Positions 27,228 to 34,952 of a DNA stretch of 64,000 nucleotides are shown in pieces. Each line of letters starts with the position of its first letter. Positions within the stretch are counted from its first letter, which is position 1. The DNA is taken from positions 434,001-498,000 of the forward strand of contig NZ_CADIJL010000001.1 in the NCBI RefSeq assembly GCF_902859695.1, given 5' to 3'. The translations under genes and the position numbers were made by a program. The notes below the pieces were generated by a model. It worked only from the letters and a program-made list of their open reading frames with translations. It had not been told where the DNA came from and did no database searches. This stretch comes from Achromobacter ruhlandii. Its GTDB lineage: Bacteria > Pseudomonadota > Gammaproteobacteria > Burkholderiales > Burkholderiaceae_B.

Positions 27228-27587
27228 GTGACCAAGTCGGAGCTGATCGCCGCCTTGGCGGCCCGCTATCCTCAGCTGGCCGCCCGCGACACCGATTACG
27301 CGGTCAAGACCGTGCTCGATGCGATGACCCAGGCCCTGGCCTCGGGCCAGCGCATCGAAATCCGCGGTTTTGGCAGCTTCTCGCTGTCGCAGCGGTCTCC
27401 CCGTATCGGCCGCAACCCGAAGTCCGGCGAACAAGTGCTGGTGCCTGGCAAACAGGTGCCGCACTTCAAGGCGGGCAAGGAATTGCGCGAGCGGGTGGAC
27501 TTGGTCGGCGGCAACGACGAGGACGCTCAATCCTCTGGATCGAGCGAACCGATGCCGTCCATGGCAAGCTTGCACGCCATGCATTGA
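27228..27587 (+). CDS. ihfB: Integration host factor subunit beta
   Basis: A 119-residue HU/IHF-family DNA-bending protein starting at GTG ([17 protein letters not shown]). The arm with the intercalating Pro is in [15 protein letters not shown], preceded by [11 protein letters not shown]. It forms a heterodimer with IhfA. The core ends near residue 94 (as in E. coli); the last 25 residues ([20 protein letters not shown] and a His-ending tail) are an extra, Ser-rich acidic tail. It follows rpsA by 3 nt and is followed by a strong terminator, closing the rpsA part of the operon. Confidence 0.96.
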   Translation: MTKSELIAALAARYPQLAARDTDYAVKTVLDAMTQALASGQRIEIRGFGSFSLSQRSPRIGRNPKSGEQVLVPGKQVPHFKAGKELRERVDLVGGNDEDAQSSGSSEPMPSMASLHAMH

Positions 27588-27630
27588 CGGCACGGCCAGC
27601 AAGCCGCCTGCGGGCGGATCGGACCGCGAG

Positions 27631-27665
27631 CAAAGCCCCTTGAGCAATCAAGGGGCTTTGTTTTT
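27631..27665 (+). terminator. Rho-independent terminator after ihfB
   Basis: Perfect 13-bp arms (CAAAGCCCCTTGA and complement) around the loop GCAA, followed by TTTTT. It separates rpsA-ihfB from lapA-lapB. Confidence 0.93.
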
Positions 27666-27778
27666 GGGCTTCCCGCCCACGGGCGTGGCGACCATCGAAG
27701 GCGTGCCTTTGAAGGGCGATACACGAGGTGTGGAGGTCGCTTACAATTGACCCTCTCGAATTTTTAGGAGCATGCGTC

Positions 27779-28093
27779 ATGCGCTACCTTGTCTGGGCCC
27801 TGCGATTGCTCGTGTTCGTGGCGGTACTGATGTTCGCGTTGAAGAACACCGATCCCGTCGCCGTGAAGTTCTATGCCGATTACGTGGTGCAGGATGTGCC
27901 GCTGATCGTCGTCATGCTGGTGGTGTTCGTGGTCGGCGCCCTGTTCGGCCTGCTGCTGACCGTGCCCGCCGCCATGCGCCGCCGCCGCGAGGCCATCCGC
28001 CTGCGCCGCGAACTCGACCGCGTGCAGGCCGCCGTGGCCGGCACCACGCCGGCCGTGCCGCCGGAAGCCGTCGCGCCCATGTCGCCGCTGTGA
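27779..28093 (+). CDS. lapA: LapA family inner-membrane protein (lipopolysaccharide assembly)
   Basis: A 104-residue protein with two membrane helices (about 3-22 and 41-63) and a charged coiled segment (RRRREAIRLRRELDRVQAA). This is the LapA/DUF1049 family (E. coli YciS), which works with LapB. The ATG at 27779 has AGGAG 8 nt upstream (TTTTTAGGAGCATGCGTC). A TACAAT element at 27742-27747 may be part of its own promoter after the terminator. lapB follows after 61 nt. Confidence 0.9.
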   Translation: MRYLVWALRLLVFVAVLMFALKNTDPVAVKFYADYVVQDVPLIVVMLVVFVVGALFGLLLTVPAAMRRRREAIRLRRELDRVQAAVAGTTPAVPPEAVAPMSPL

Positions 28094-28154
28094 CGGCGCC
28101 GCGCTGTCCGCAGGCCTTTCTTTTCCGCATTGAATCTACGCAAGAGCCCGCATA

Positions 28155-29372
28155 GTGGATTTTGAACCTTGGTGGTTGATATTCGTGCCGGTGTTGTTCG
28201 CGCTGGGCTGGCTGGCCGCGCGCTTCGACATCCGGCAGATGCTGCGGGAAACCCGCAGCCTGCCCGATTCGTATTTCCGGGGCCTGAACTTCCTGCTCAA
28301 CGAGCAGCCCGACCGCGCCATCGACGCGTTCGTCGAGGTGGCCAAGCTCGATCCCGAAACCACCGAACTGCACTTCGCGCTGGGCAGCCTGTTCCGCCGC
28401 CGCGGTGAAATGGAGCGCGCCATCCGCGTGCACCAGAGCCTGCTGAACCGTTCCGACCTGCCCGCCGCCGAGCGCGAGCACGCCCAGCATGAACTGGCGC
28501 AGGATTTCCTCAAGGCCGGCATGCTCGACCGCGCCGAAAGCGGCTTCGAGCAGCTCAAGGACACCCGCTATGCCTTGCCGGCACTGCGCTCGCTGATCCG
28601 CATCTACGAATCCGAGCACGACTGGCCGCGCGCCATCGAGGCCGTCAAGACGCTGCATGGCCTGGTCGACGAGCCGGTGCCGCAGATCGTGCATTACTAC
28701 TGTGAGCAGGCCGCGACCGCGCTGGCCGCCAAGCCGCCCAATGTCGATGCCGCGCACGCCGCCCTGGATGCCGCCGACCACGCCCTCTCGACCGCAGATG
28801 CCGGCATGTCGAGCAAGGGCGCCATGGTGCGCACCGCGATGCTGCGCGCGCGCCTGGCGCTGATCGAGCAGGATCCCAAGCGCGAGCGCCTGTACCTGGA
28901 GTCGGTCATGACCGACGCCCCCGAGTACGCCGGCCTGGTGGCCGAGCAGTTGCTGGCCAACTACCGCGCCGCGGGCCAGGCTGAGGCCGGGCTGGAGTTG
29001 TTGCAGCGCCAGTACGCCCGCCATGCCTCGCTCGACCTGTTCAATGTTGTGTTCCGCGAGTTGCGCGTGCAGCAGGGCTCGGCGCCGGCCTGGGCCTTTG
29101 CCCGCGGCGCCCTGCGCAGCCATCCCTCGCTGCTTGGCCTGGACCGTCTGCTGGAGGCCGAACTGGCCAACTCGGAAGGCGCCACCGAAGAGGGCCCCGT
29201 GCCCGGAGCCGACCTCACGCTGCTGCGCAGCCTGATCCACAAGCATACGCAACGACTGGACCGCTACGCGTGCCGGAGCTGCGGTTTTCAAGCGCGCCGT
29301 TTCTACTGGCAATGTCCTGGCTGCAATGCCTGGGAAACCTACGCGCCGCGTCGTCTGGAAGAACTTGAATGA
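28155..29372 (+). CDS. lapB: Lipopolysaccharide assembly protein B (YciM)
   Basis: A 405-residue protein, GTG start (MDFEPWWLIFVPVLF), with one N-terminal membrane anchor (about 5-22), nine or so TPR helices facing the cytoplasm (for example NEQPDRAIDAFVEVAKLD, RRRGEMERAIRVHQ) and a C-terminal rubredoxin-type metal site: CRSCGF and CPGCNAW. Known: LapB works with FtsH to degrade LpxC and so balances LPS against phospholipid synthesis. It overlaps the heptose kinase gene by 4 nt, coupling LPS control with inner-core heptose synthesis. All four metal-binding Cys are intact. Confidence 0.95.
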   Translation: MDFEPWWLIFVPVLFALGWLAARFDIRQMLRETRSLPDSYFRGLNFLLNEQPDRAIDAFVEVAKLDPETTELHFALGSLFRRRGEMERAIRVHQSLLNRSDLPAAEREHAQHELAQDFLKAGMLDRAESGFEQLKDTRYALPALRSLIRIYESEHDWPRAIEAVKTLHGLVDEPVPQIVHYYCEQAATALAAKPPNVDAAHAALDAADHALSTADAGMSSKGAMVRTAMLRARLALIEQDPKRERLYLESVMTDAPEYAGLVAEQLLANYRAAGQAEAGLELLQRQYARHASLDLFNVVFRELRVQQGSAPAWAFARGALRSHPSLLGLDRLLEAELANSEGATEEGPVPGADLTLLRSLIHKHTQRLDRYACRSCGFQARRFYWQCPGCNAWETYAPRRLEELE

Positions 29373-30310
29373 GCCAATTTCCCGCCGAATCCATTTCGCA
29401 TAGCCGCGTGCTCGTGGTGGGCGATGTCATGCTGGACCGTTACTGGTTTGGCGAGGTGGAGCGTATTTCCCCCGAGGCGCCGGTGCCGGTGGTGCGCGTC
29501 GCGCGCCGCGAGGACCGCCTGGGCGGCGCGGCCAATGTGGCGCGCAACGTCGCCGCGCTGGGCGGTCATGTCACGCTGGTGGGCGTGCTGGGCGAGGACG
29601 AGGCTGGCGACAGCGTGCGCCGCCTGGCCGCCGAGGCCGGCATCCAGGCCGACCTGATCACCGACCTGAGCCTGCACACCACGTTGAAGATGCGCGTGCT
29701 GGGCCGCCAGCAGCAGTTGCTGCGCGTCGACTTCGAACAGCATCCGGCGCCGGAAGCGCTCGACAGCATCGATGCCGCCCTGGCGCGTCACCTGGCCAAT
29801 CACGACATCGTGGTGCTGTCCGACTACGCCAAGGGCGTGCTGACGCGGGTCGAGTCGCTGATCGCGCTGGCCCGCAGCGCCGGCATCCCGGTGCTGGTCG
29901 ATCCCAAGGGCGATGACTATTCGCGCTATCGCGGCGCCACGCTGGTCACGCCCAACCGTTCCGAAATGCAGCAGGCCGTGGGCCGCTGGAATTCCGAATC
30001 CGAACTGACCGATCGGGCGCAGCGCCTGCGCGCCGATCTGGACCTGGAAGCCTTGCTCGTGACGCGTTCCGAGCAGGGCATGACTTTGTTTACCGACACG
30101 GGCCGCGAGCACATCGACGCGCAGGCGCACGAGGTGTTCGACGTGTCCGGCGCGGGCGATACCGTGCTGGCGACGCTGGCCGTCTCGCGCGCCATCGGCC
30201 TGCCGTGGGCGGATGCCATGGGCTGGGCCAACCGGGCCGGCGGCATCGCCGTGGGCAAGCTGGGCACGTCCGTTGTCACCGCCGCCGAACTGGCAGGAGA
30301 ACTCTCATGA
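29369..30310 (+). CDS. rfaE1: D-glycero-beta-D-manno-heptose-7-phosphate kinase
   Basis: A 313-residue PfkB/ribokinase-family enzyme equal to the N-terminal (kinase) half of E. coli HldE. Visible: [25 protein letters not shown], the GGAANVARN sugar-binding motif and the catalytic [10 protein letters not shown] (about residue 255). The adenylyltransferase half is absent, so a separate hldC/rfaE2 must exist elsewhere. It overlaps both neighbours by 4 nt (ATGA at each end), so lapB-rfaE1-hldD is a coupled unit making ADP-heptose for the LPS inner core. Confidence 0.95.
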   Translation: MSQFPAESISHSRVLVVGDVMLDRYWFGEVERISPEAPVPVVRVARREDRLGGAANVARNVAALGGHVTLVGVLGEDEAGDSVRRLAAEAGIQADLITDLSLHTTLKMRVLGRQQQLLRVDFEQHPAPEALDSIDAALARHLANHDIVVLSDYAKGVLTRVESLIALARSAGIPVLVDPKGDDYSRYRGATLVTPNRSEMQQAVGRWNSESELTDRAQRLRADLDLEALLVTRSEQGMTLFTDTGREHIDAQAHEVFDVSGAGDTVLATLAVSRAIGLPWADAMGWANRAGGIAVGKLGTSVVTAAELAGELS

Positions 30311-31296
30311 TCGTTGTTACCGGAGCCGCGGGCTTCATTGGCAGCAACCTGGTGCGCGGCCTGAACCGCCGCGGGATCGAAGACATCATCGCGGTCGATG
30401 ACCTGACCGAGGGCGACAAGTTCGTCAATCTTGTTGACTGCAAGATCGCCGACTACCTGGACAAGGACGACTTTCGCCGCCGCGTCGCCGATGGCAGCCT
30501 GCCGGAGATCCGCGCCGTTTTGCATCAGGGCGCCTGCTCGGACACCACCGAGCGCAATGGCCGCTACATGCTCGACAACAACTACCGCGTCACGCTGGAG
30601 CTGTTCGAGTTCTGTCAGGCGCGCCGCATTCCTTTCCTGTATGCCTCGTCGGCCGCGGTCTACGGCGGCTCCTCGGTCTACGTGGAAGACCCGGCCAATG
30701 AAGGTCCGCTGAATGTCTACGGCTATTCGAAACTGCTGTTCGACCAGGTGCTGCGCAAGCGCATGGACAGCCTGACCGCGCAGGTCGTGGGCCTGCGCTA
30801 TTTCAACGTTTACGGCCCGCACGAGCAGCACAAGGGCCGCATGGCCTCGGTGGCTTTCCACAACATGAACCAGTTCCTGGAACATGGCCACGTGCGCCTG
30901 TTCGCCGGCTGGGACGGCTATGTGGATGGCGGCCAGAGCCGCGACTTCATTTCGGTGGAGGATGTGGTGGCGGTGAATCTGCATTTCCTCGACCATCCCG
31001 AACAATCGGGCATCTTCAATTGCGGCACGGGCCGCGCCCAGCCGTTCAATGACGTCGCGGCGGCCGTGGTCAATACCCTGCGCGCCGAACGCGGCGAAGC
31101 GCAATTGACGCTGGCACAACTGGTGGAGCTGGACCTGATCCGCTACATCCCGTTCCCCGACGACCTGAAAGGGCGCTACCAGAGCTACACGCAGGCCGAC
31201 GTCACCCGCCTGCGCGCGGCCGGCTTCAAGGCGCCCATGCGCGATGTGCAGACCGGCGTGTCCGAGTACGTGCGTTATTGGCGCGCCCGCAAGTAA
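30307..31296 (+). CDS. hldD: ADP-L-glycero-D-manno-heptose 6-epimerase
   Basis: A 329-residue SDR-family epimerase that makes ADP-L-glycero-D-manno-heptose, the last step before heptose transfer onto LPS. The NADP site is [32 protein letters not shown] and the YGYSKLLFD catalytic Tyr/Lys segment follow, then [14 protein letters not shown]. The start at 30307 (MIVVTGAAG) overlaps the kinase stop by 4 nt; upstream in-frame codons lie inside rfaE1. A terminator follows 43 bp downstream. Confidence 0.97.
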   Translation: MIVVTGAAGFIGSNLVRGLNRRGIEDIIAVDDLTEGDKFVNLVDCKIADYLDKDDFRRRVADGSLPEIRAVLHQGACSDTTERNGRYMLDNNYRVTLELFEFCQARRIPFLYASSAAVYGGSSVYVEDPANEGPLNVYGYSKLLFDQVLRKRMDSLTAQVVGLRYFNVYGPHEQHKGRMASVAFHNMNQFLEHGHVRLFAGWDGYVDGGQSRDFISVEDVVAVNLHFLDHPEQSGIFNCGTGRAQPFNDVAAAVVNTLRAERGEAQLTLAQLVELDLIRYIPFPDDLKGRYQSYTQADVTRLRAAGFKAPMRDVQTGVSEYVRYWRARK

Positions 31297-31315
31297 GCCG
31301 GCACGTGGCCGTCCC

Positions 31316-31325
31316 GGGGGGGGGG
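31316..31325 (+). repeat. G10 homopolymer in hldD-comEA spacer
   Basis: Ten consecutive G residues lie 19 nt after the hldD stop and just before the hldD terminator stem. The tract is non-coding. Length variation or sequencing error is likely at such runs. It is too far from comEA (164 nt) to be between its promoter elements with any certainty. Confidence 0.6.
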
Positions 31326-31338
31326 CGCCCGGGGTAAG

Positions 31339-31365
31339 AAGCCGCCGCGACAGGCGGCTTTTTTC
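31339..31365 (+). terminator. Rho-independent terminator after hldD
   Basis: Stem AAGCCGCC, loop GCGACA, complementary arm GGCGGCTT, followed by TTTTC. It closes the lapA-lapB-rfaE1-hldD transcript. Confidence 0.88.
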
Positions 31366-31489
31366 TTGCCTGCGTGGTTGCCGAGGTGGATCAAACCGTT
31401 CACTGCGCGCCCGCCGGCCTGTTCCGGCGGGCCATGATCCGGAGGTGGCGCCACAGCCGTTGCGCCGCTTTTTTTCCGGAGACCTGTCC

Positions 31490-32008
31490 ATGAATCCCTT
31501 CCTCTATTCCCCCATCGCCCGTCGCCTGCCGGCGTTGCCGTGGCGGCGTTCGTGCGCCGCCGTCACAGGACGCTGCCAGCCCGGCCTGCGCCGGGCGTTG
31601 GGCGCCGCCCTGCTGGCCGCCGGCGTGGCGCACGCGCCGGCGCAGGCGCTCGATCTGAACGACGCCACCGCGCAACAGCTTGAGGCCATTCGCGGCATCG
31701 GCCCGCGCACGGCGCAGATGATCGTCAGCGAGCGCGAACGAGCCGGCCGGTTCGAGTCCTTGCAGGACCTGGCCGAGCGGGTGCGCGGCATCAGCCAGAA
31801 GAAGGCCGAGGCCCTGGGCGCCGCCGGCTTGACGGTGGGCGAGGCCGGTTCCGCGTCCAAGGCCGCGGATGGCGTGACCAAGCCGGCCGGTGCCCGACCC
31901 GTCGGCCATCCGCCCGCGGCCGCGGCGGCGGTCAAGCCGCCCGTGGCCGCGAAGGCGGCGGGGGCGACGCGGGCGGGTGGGCCGGCCGCGGCCCGGCCAC
32001 GCCCCTGA
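31490..32008 (+). CDS. ComEA-like helix-hairpin-helix DNA-binding protein
   Basis: A 172-residue exported or membrane-anchored protein. An N-terminal basic leader (MNPFLYSPIARRLPALPWRR) precedes a hydrophobic stretch ending near AHAPAQA, then a helix-hairpin-helix domain (about residues 54-115): LDLNDATAQQLEAIRGIGPR, followed by a second GISQKKAEALGAAG hairpin. ComEA binds incoming DNA in the periplasm during natural transformation. The remaining 55 residues are low-complexity Ala/Pro/Lys. GGAGA precedes the ATG. Bordetella-type genomes have such genes without proven competence, so a DNA uptake role is uncertain. Confidence 0.75.
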   Translation: MNPFLYSPIARRLPALPWRRSCAAVTGRCQPGLRRALGAALLAAGVAHAPAQALDLNDATAQQLEAIRGIGPRTAQMIVSERERAGRFESLQDLAERVRGISQKKAEALGAAGLTVGEAGSASKAADGVTKPAGARPVGHPPAAAAAVKPPVAAKAAGATRAGGPAAARPRP

Positions 32009-32102
32009 TCCGCGCCGGCCCGATCCCGGCGCTGTGTTGAACCCCTGGCGCGAGCGCGGCTTTTGGCGGCGCCCGGCGCCGGGCGGGGTTATGATCGGCG
32101 GC

Positions 32103-33014
32103 ATGACTACTACCTATCCCACCATCGAGCAGACCGTCGGCAATACACCGCTGGTGCGCCTGCAGCGCATTCCCGGAGCCGCCGGTGCGGCGCGGGGCAA
32201 CGTCATTCTTGCCAAGCTGGAAGGCAATAATCCGGCCGGTTCGGTCAAGGACCGTCCCGCGCTGTCCATGATCAAGCATGCCGAGGAGCGCGGCGACATC
32301 AAGCCGGGCGACACGCTGATCGAGGCGACCAGCGGCAACACCGGCATCGCGCTGGCCATGGCTGCCGCCATGCGCGGCTACCGCATGATCCTGATCATGC
32401 CCGACAACCTGTCGGTGGAACGGCGCGCGGCCATGACGGCCTATGGCGCCGAGCTGATCCTGACGCCGGCCGACAAGGGCGGCATGGAATACGCCCGCGA
32501 CCTGGCCACCGAAATGCAGGCCGATGGCCGTGGCGTGGTGCTGGACCAGTTCGCCAACCCGGACAATCCGCGCGCGCACATCGAGACCACCGGCCCCGAG
32601 ATCTGGAACCAGACCGAAGGCCGCGTCACGCACTTCGTCAGCGCGATGGGAACCACCGGCACCATCATGGGGGTATCCACGTACCTGAAATCGCGCAACC
32701 CCGCGGTGCAGGTGGTGGGGGCGCAGCCCGCCGAGGGTTCGTCCATCCCCGGCATCCGCAAGTGGCCGGAAGCCTACCTGCCCAAGATCTTCGACCGCAG
32801 CCGCGTGGATGCCTACGAATCGATCGAGCAGGCCGAGGCCGAGGCCATGGCGCGGCGCCTGGCTTCGGAAGAAGGCATCTTCGGCGGCATCTCGTCGGCC
32901 GGCGCGCTGGTCGCGGCCTTGCGCGTGGCCGAGCGCGTCAATGACGCGACCATCGTGTTCATCGTCTGCGATCGCGGCGACCGCTACCTGTCCACGGGCG
33001 TCTTCAACGCCTGA
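32103..33014 (+). CDS. cysM: Cysteine synthase B
   Basis: A 303-residue PLP enzyme forming cysteine from O-acetylserine and sulfide or thiosulfate. It starts MTTTYPTIEQTVGNTPLVRL, with the PLP Lys in NNPAGSVKDRPAL (about residue 47), the EATSGNTGIALAMAAA substrate loop and the GTTGTIMG phosphate-binding loop. RKWPEAYLPKIFD near residue 225 is CysM-like. An in-frame ATG at 32091 adds four residues and cannot be excluded. It stands apart from the sulfate operon 15 kb away. It is convergent with the bug gene, whose terminator lies between. Confidence 0.94.
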   Translation: MTTTYPTIEQTVGNTPLVRLQRIPGAAGAARGNVILAKLEGNNPAGSVKDRPALSMIKHAEERGDIKPGDTLIEATSGNTGIALAMAAAMRGYRMILIMPDNLSVERRAAMTAYGAELILTPADKGGMEYARDLATEMQADGRGVVLDQFANPDNPRAHIETTGPEIWNQTEGRVTHFVSAMGTTGTIMGVSTYLKSRNPAVQVVGAQPAEGSSIPGIRKWPEAYLPKIFDRSRVDAYESIEQAEAEAMARRLASEEGIFGGISSAGALVAALRVAERVNDATIVFIVCDRGDRYLSTGVFNA

Positions 33015-33042
33015 TGCCGACCGCGGGCGGCTGCCCGTGCCC

Positions 33043-33086
33043 AGAAAAAACGCCCCACGTCCCGGAACCGTCCGGGGCGTGGGGCG
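33043..33086 (-). terminator. Rho-independent terminator of the bug gene
   Basis: A GC-rich stem of about 16 bp with one mismatch (CGCCCCACG arms at 33051-33059 and 33078-33086) is followed on the minus strand by six T residues (complement of 33045-33050). It separates convergent cysM and bug. Confidence 0.85.
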
Positions 33087-33131
33087 TTCGCGTCGAAGGC
33101 CCGGCCATGTGGCGCGGGCCGTCGCCAGGCC

Positions 33132-34112
33132 TTACTCGGGCTGGATGTTGGCGTCCTTCATGACCTTGATCCAGCGCGCGCTTTCGGCCAGGTTGAAGGC
33201 TTCGGCTTCCTGGTAGGTCATGGTGCTGGGCAGGGTGCCCTGCGACTTCAGCGCCTCGACGACCTTGGGCGATTGCGACGCCTCGATCATGGCCTTGTTG
33301 AGCTTGGCGATGATGGGTTCCGGCGTGTCCTTGGGCACCCACATGCCATACCAGGTGACGATGTCGAAACCGGGCAGGCCGTTCTCGGCGATGGTGGGCA
33401 CGTCCGGCAGTTCGGCCAGGCGGGTCTTGGTGGTGACGGCGATCGGACGCACCTTGCCGCTCTGGATCAAGGGCAGGGCGGGGGCCAGCGGCGCGTACAT
33501 CAGGTCGACGTGGCCGCCGGCGACGTCGGTCAGGGCCGGGCTGCTGCCACGGTAGCCCACGTGCGAGATCGACGCCTTGGTGGTGGTGTTGATCAGCTCG
33601 CCGGCCAGGTGCGGCAACGTGGCCACGCCGGGCGAGGCGAAGCTGAGCGAACCCGGCTGGGCCTTGGCCTGCGCCAGCAGTTCGCCGAAGGTCTTGAACC
33701 TGGAGTCCGGCGGTACCACCGCCACCATCGGCACCGTGCCGAGCACGCCGACCATGCGGAAGTCCTTGATCGGATCGAAGGTCAGGCTCTTGAACTGGGC
33801 CGGGTAGATGCCCTGCACGGACGGGTTCATCAGCACCGTGTAGCCATCGGCCGGCGCGCGCGCCACCTGGGCGGCGCCAATCGTGCCGCTGGCGCCAGGG
33901 CGGCTTTCGATCACCAGCGGCTGGCCCAGGATCTCGCCCATGCGCACCGCGATCACGCGGCCCACCACGTCGGTCGGGCCACCGGCCGCCCACGGCATGA
34001 TCACGCGGATCGGCTTGTCCGGATAGGTGTCCTGCGCCTGCGCGCTGGCGAGCGGCAAGGTCCCGATGGCGATTGCCGAGCATGCCGCGGCGAGCAAAGT
34101 GCGCTTGTTCAT
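33132..34112 (-). CDS. Bug-family tripartite tricarboxylate transporter substrate-binding protein (TctC)
   Basis: A 326-residue periplasmic receptor. The signal peptide MNKRTLLAAACSAIAIGTLP is cleaved after ASAQA; mature protein begins QDTYPDKPIRVIMPWAAGG, the hallmark start of Bug proteins, followed by ESRPGASGTIGA, the segment that contacts carboxylates. Bordetella-type genomes have dozens of these orphan receptors. The start overlaps the IclR stop (ATGA), so receptor and regulator are cotranscribed. No TctA/TctB membrane genes are nearby. The ligand may be the acid handled by the divergent cyclase (inference). Confidence 0.92.
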   Translation of the reverse strand: MNKRTLLAAACSAIAIGTLPLASAQAQDTYPDKPIRVIMPWAAGGPTDVVGRVIAVRMGEILGQPLVIESRPGASGTIGAAQVARAPADGYTVLMNPSVQGIYPAQFKSLTFDPIKDFRMVGVLGTVPMVAVVPPDSRFKTFGELLAQAKAQPGSLSFASPGVATLPHLAGELINTTTKASISHVGYRGSSPALTDVAGGHVDLMYAPLAPALPLIQSGKVRPIAVTTKTRLAELPDVPTIAENGLPGFDIVTWYGMWVPKDTPEPIIAKLNKAMIEASQSPKVVEALKSQGTLPSTMTYQEAEAFNLAESARWIKVMKDANIQPE

Positions 34113-34885
34113 CTGCTGTCTTCTCCTACAAAGGTGAGGTTGGCCGAGGGCAGGGCCGCGTACAGCAGCGCCTTGACCTCTTTGAGTTGCTGGCCAGTGG
34201 TGGCTTCGTTTTTCTGCATGCGCCCCAGGGGGCCGGCCACCACGATGGCGAAGGGTTGTTCATAGGCCTTGAAGCCGAGCGAGATGGACATCACGTCCTC
34301 GACGTTCTCGCCAAGCGAGCGTTGCCAACCGCGCTGGATGCCGGCCTGCAGGTCGCGGTCGAAGGCGGCCTGGCTGGTGAGCGTGGTCTCGGTATACGAG
34401 GCAAAACCGGGGTAGGTCTTGAACCATTTCTGGCGCTCGTCCTCGGACAGCACCGACAGCAGGGCCTTGCCCGAACTGGTGGCGTGCACCGCCTTGAAGC
34501 CGCCCGGCTGGTGAGAGAAGCGGATGGTCTGCTTGGATTCGGCAACGATCAGGTAGACCACCTTGTCGTCCGCCAACTTGGCCAGCAGGGCCGTTTCGCC
34601 GGTGAGATCGCGCACCCGCGCCAGTACCGGCTCGATCACCGCGTTCAGTGGATCGCTGCGGCAGATCAGGGTGGCGACGTGGATCAGCTTCTGTGTCGGG
34701 TAATAACCGTGCTTCTTGCCGATCTCGTACAGATAGCCGCGCGCCACCATGGTCTTGAGCAAGCCATGGCAGCTGGACAGCGGGATCTCCATCTGCGCGG
34801 CGATTTCGCTGTACAGCAACGGCTTCTGCGCCTCGGCGAAGAGGTTCAGGACATCCAGGACTCTGGCAGCTGTTTTCACATCCAT
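34109..34885 (-). CDS. IclR-family transcriptional regulator
   Basis: A 258-residue regulator with an N-terminal winged helix-turn-helix (about 5-60: TAARVLDVLNLFAE, SEIAAQMEIPLSSCHGLLKT) and a C-terminal effector-binding IclR domain (about 75-245: AVHATSSGKALLSVL, VEDVMSISLGF). It is divergent from the cyclase gene across 67 bp and overlaps the bug start by 4 nt. An 18-bp imperfect palindrome in the spacer (34893-34910) is the natural operator candidate. It probably controls both the cyclase and its own operon in response to a small acid. Confidence 0.92.
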   Translation of the reverse strand: MDVKTAARVLDVLNLFAEAQKPLLYSEIAAQMEIPLSSCHGLLKTMVARGYLYEIGKKHGYYPTQKLIHVATLICRSDPLNAVIEPVLARVRDLTGETALLAKLADDKVVYLIVAESKQTIRFSHQPGGFKAVHATSSGKALLSVLSEDERQKWFKTYPGFASYTETTLTSQAAFDRDLQAGIQRGWQRSLGENVEDVMSISLGFKAYEQPFAIVVAGPLGRMQKNEATTGQQLKEVKALLYAALPSANLTFVGEDSR

Positions 34886-34892
34886 GATGTTA

Positions 34893-34910
34893 TTATCCTA
34901 TATGTGATAA
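34893..34910. promoter_or_regulatory. Imperfect palindrome, likely IclR operator
   Basis: TTATCCTATATGTGATAA: half-sites match at 7 of 9 positions. It lies 8 bp from the iclR start and 43 bp from the cyclase start, in a short AT-rich spacer, and is similar in size to known IclR-family sites. Its position beside the iclR start suggests autorepression. Confidence 0.5.
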
Positions 34911-34952
34911 ATTTGTGTCAAATTCTTAATTCCAGCCAAGGAGCCGCGCCGC

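Noticed and set aside
33004-34083. Alternative minus-strand frame of 359 codons overlapping the bug gene
   Set aside because: Arg/Gly-rich shadow frame; the real gene has a signal peptide and Bug motifs in the other frame.
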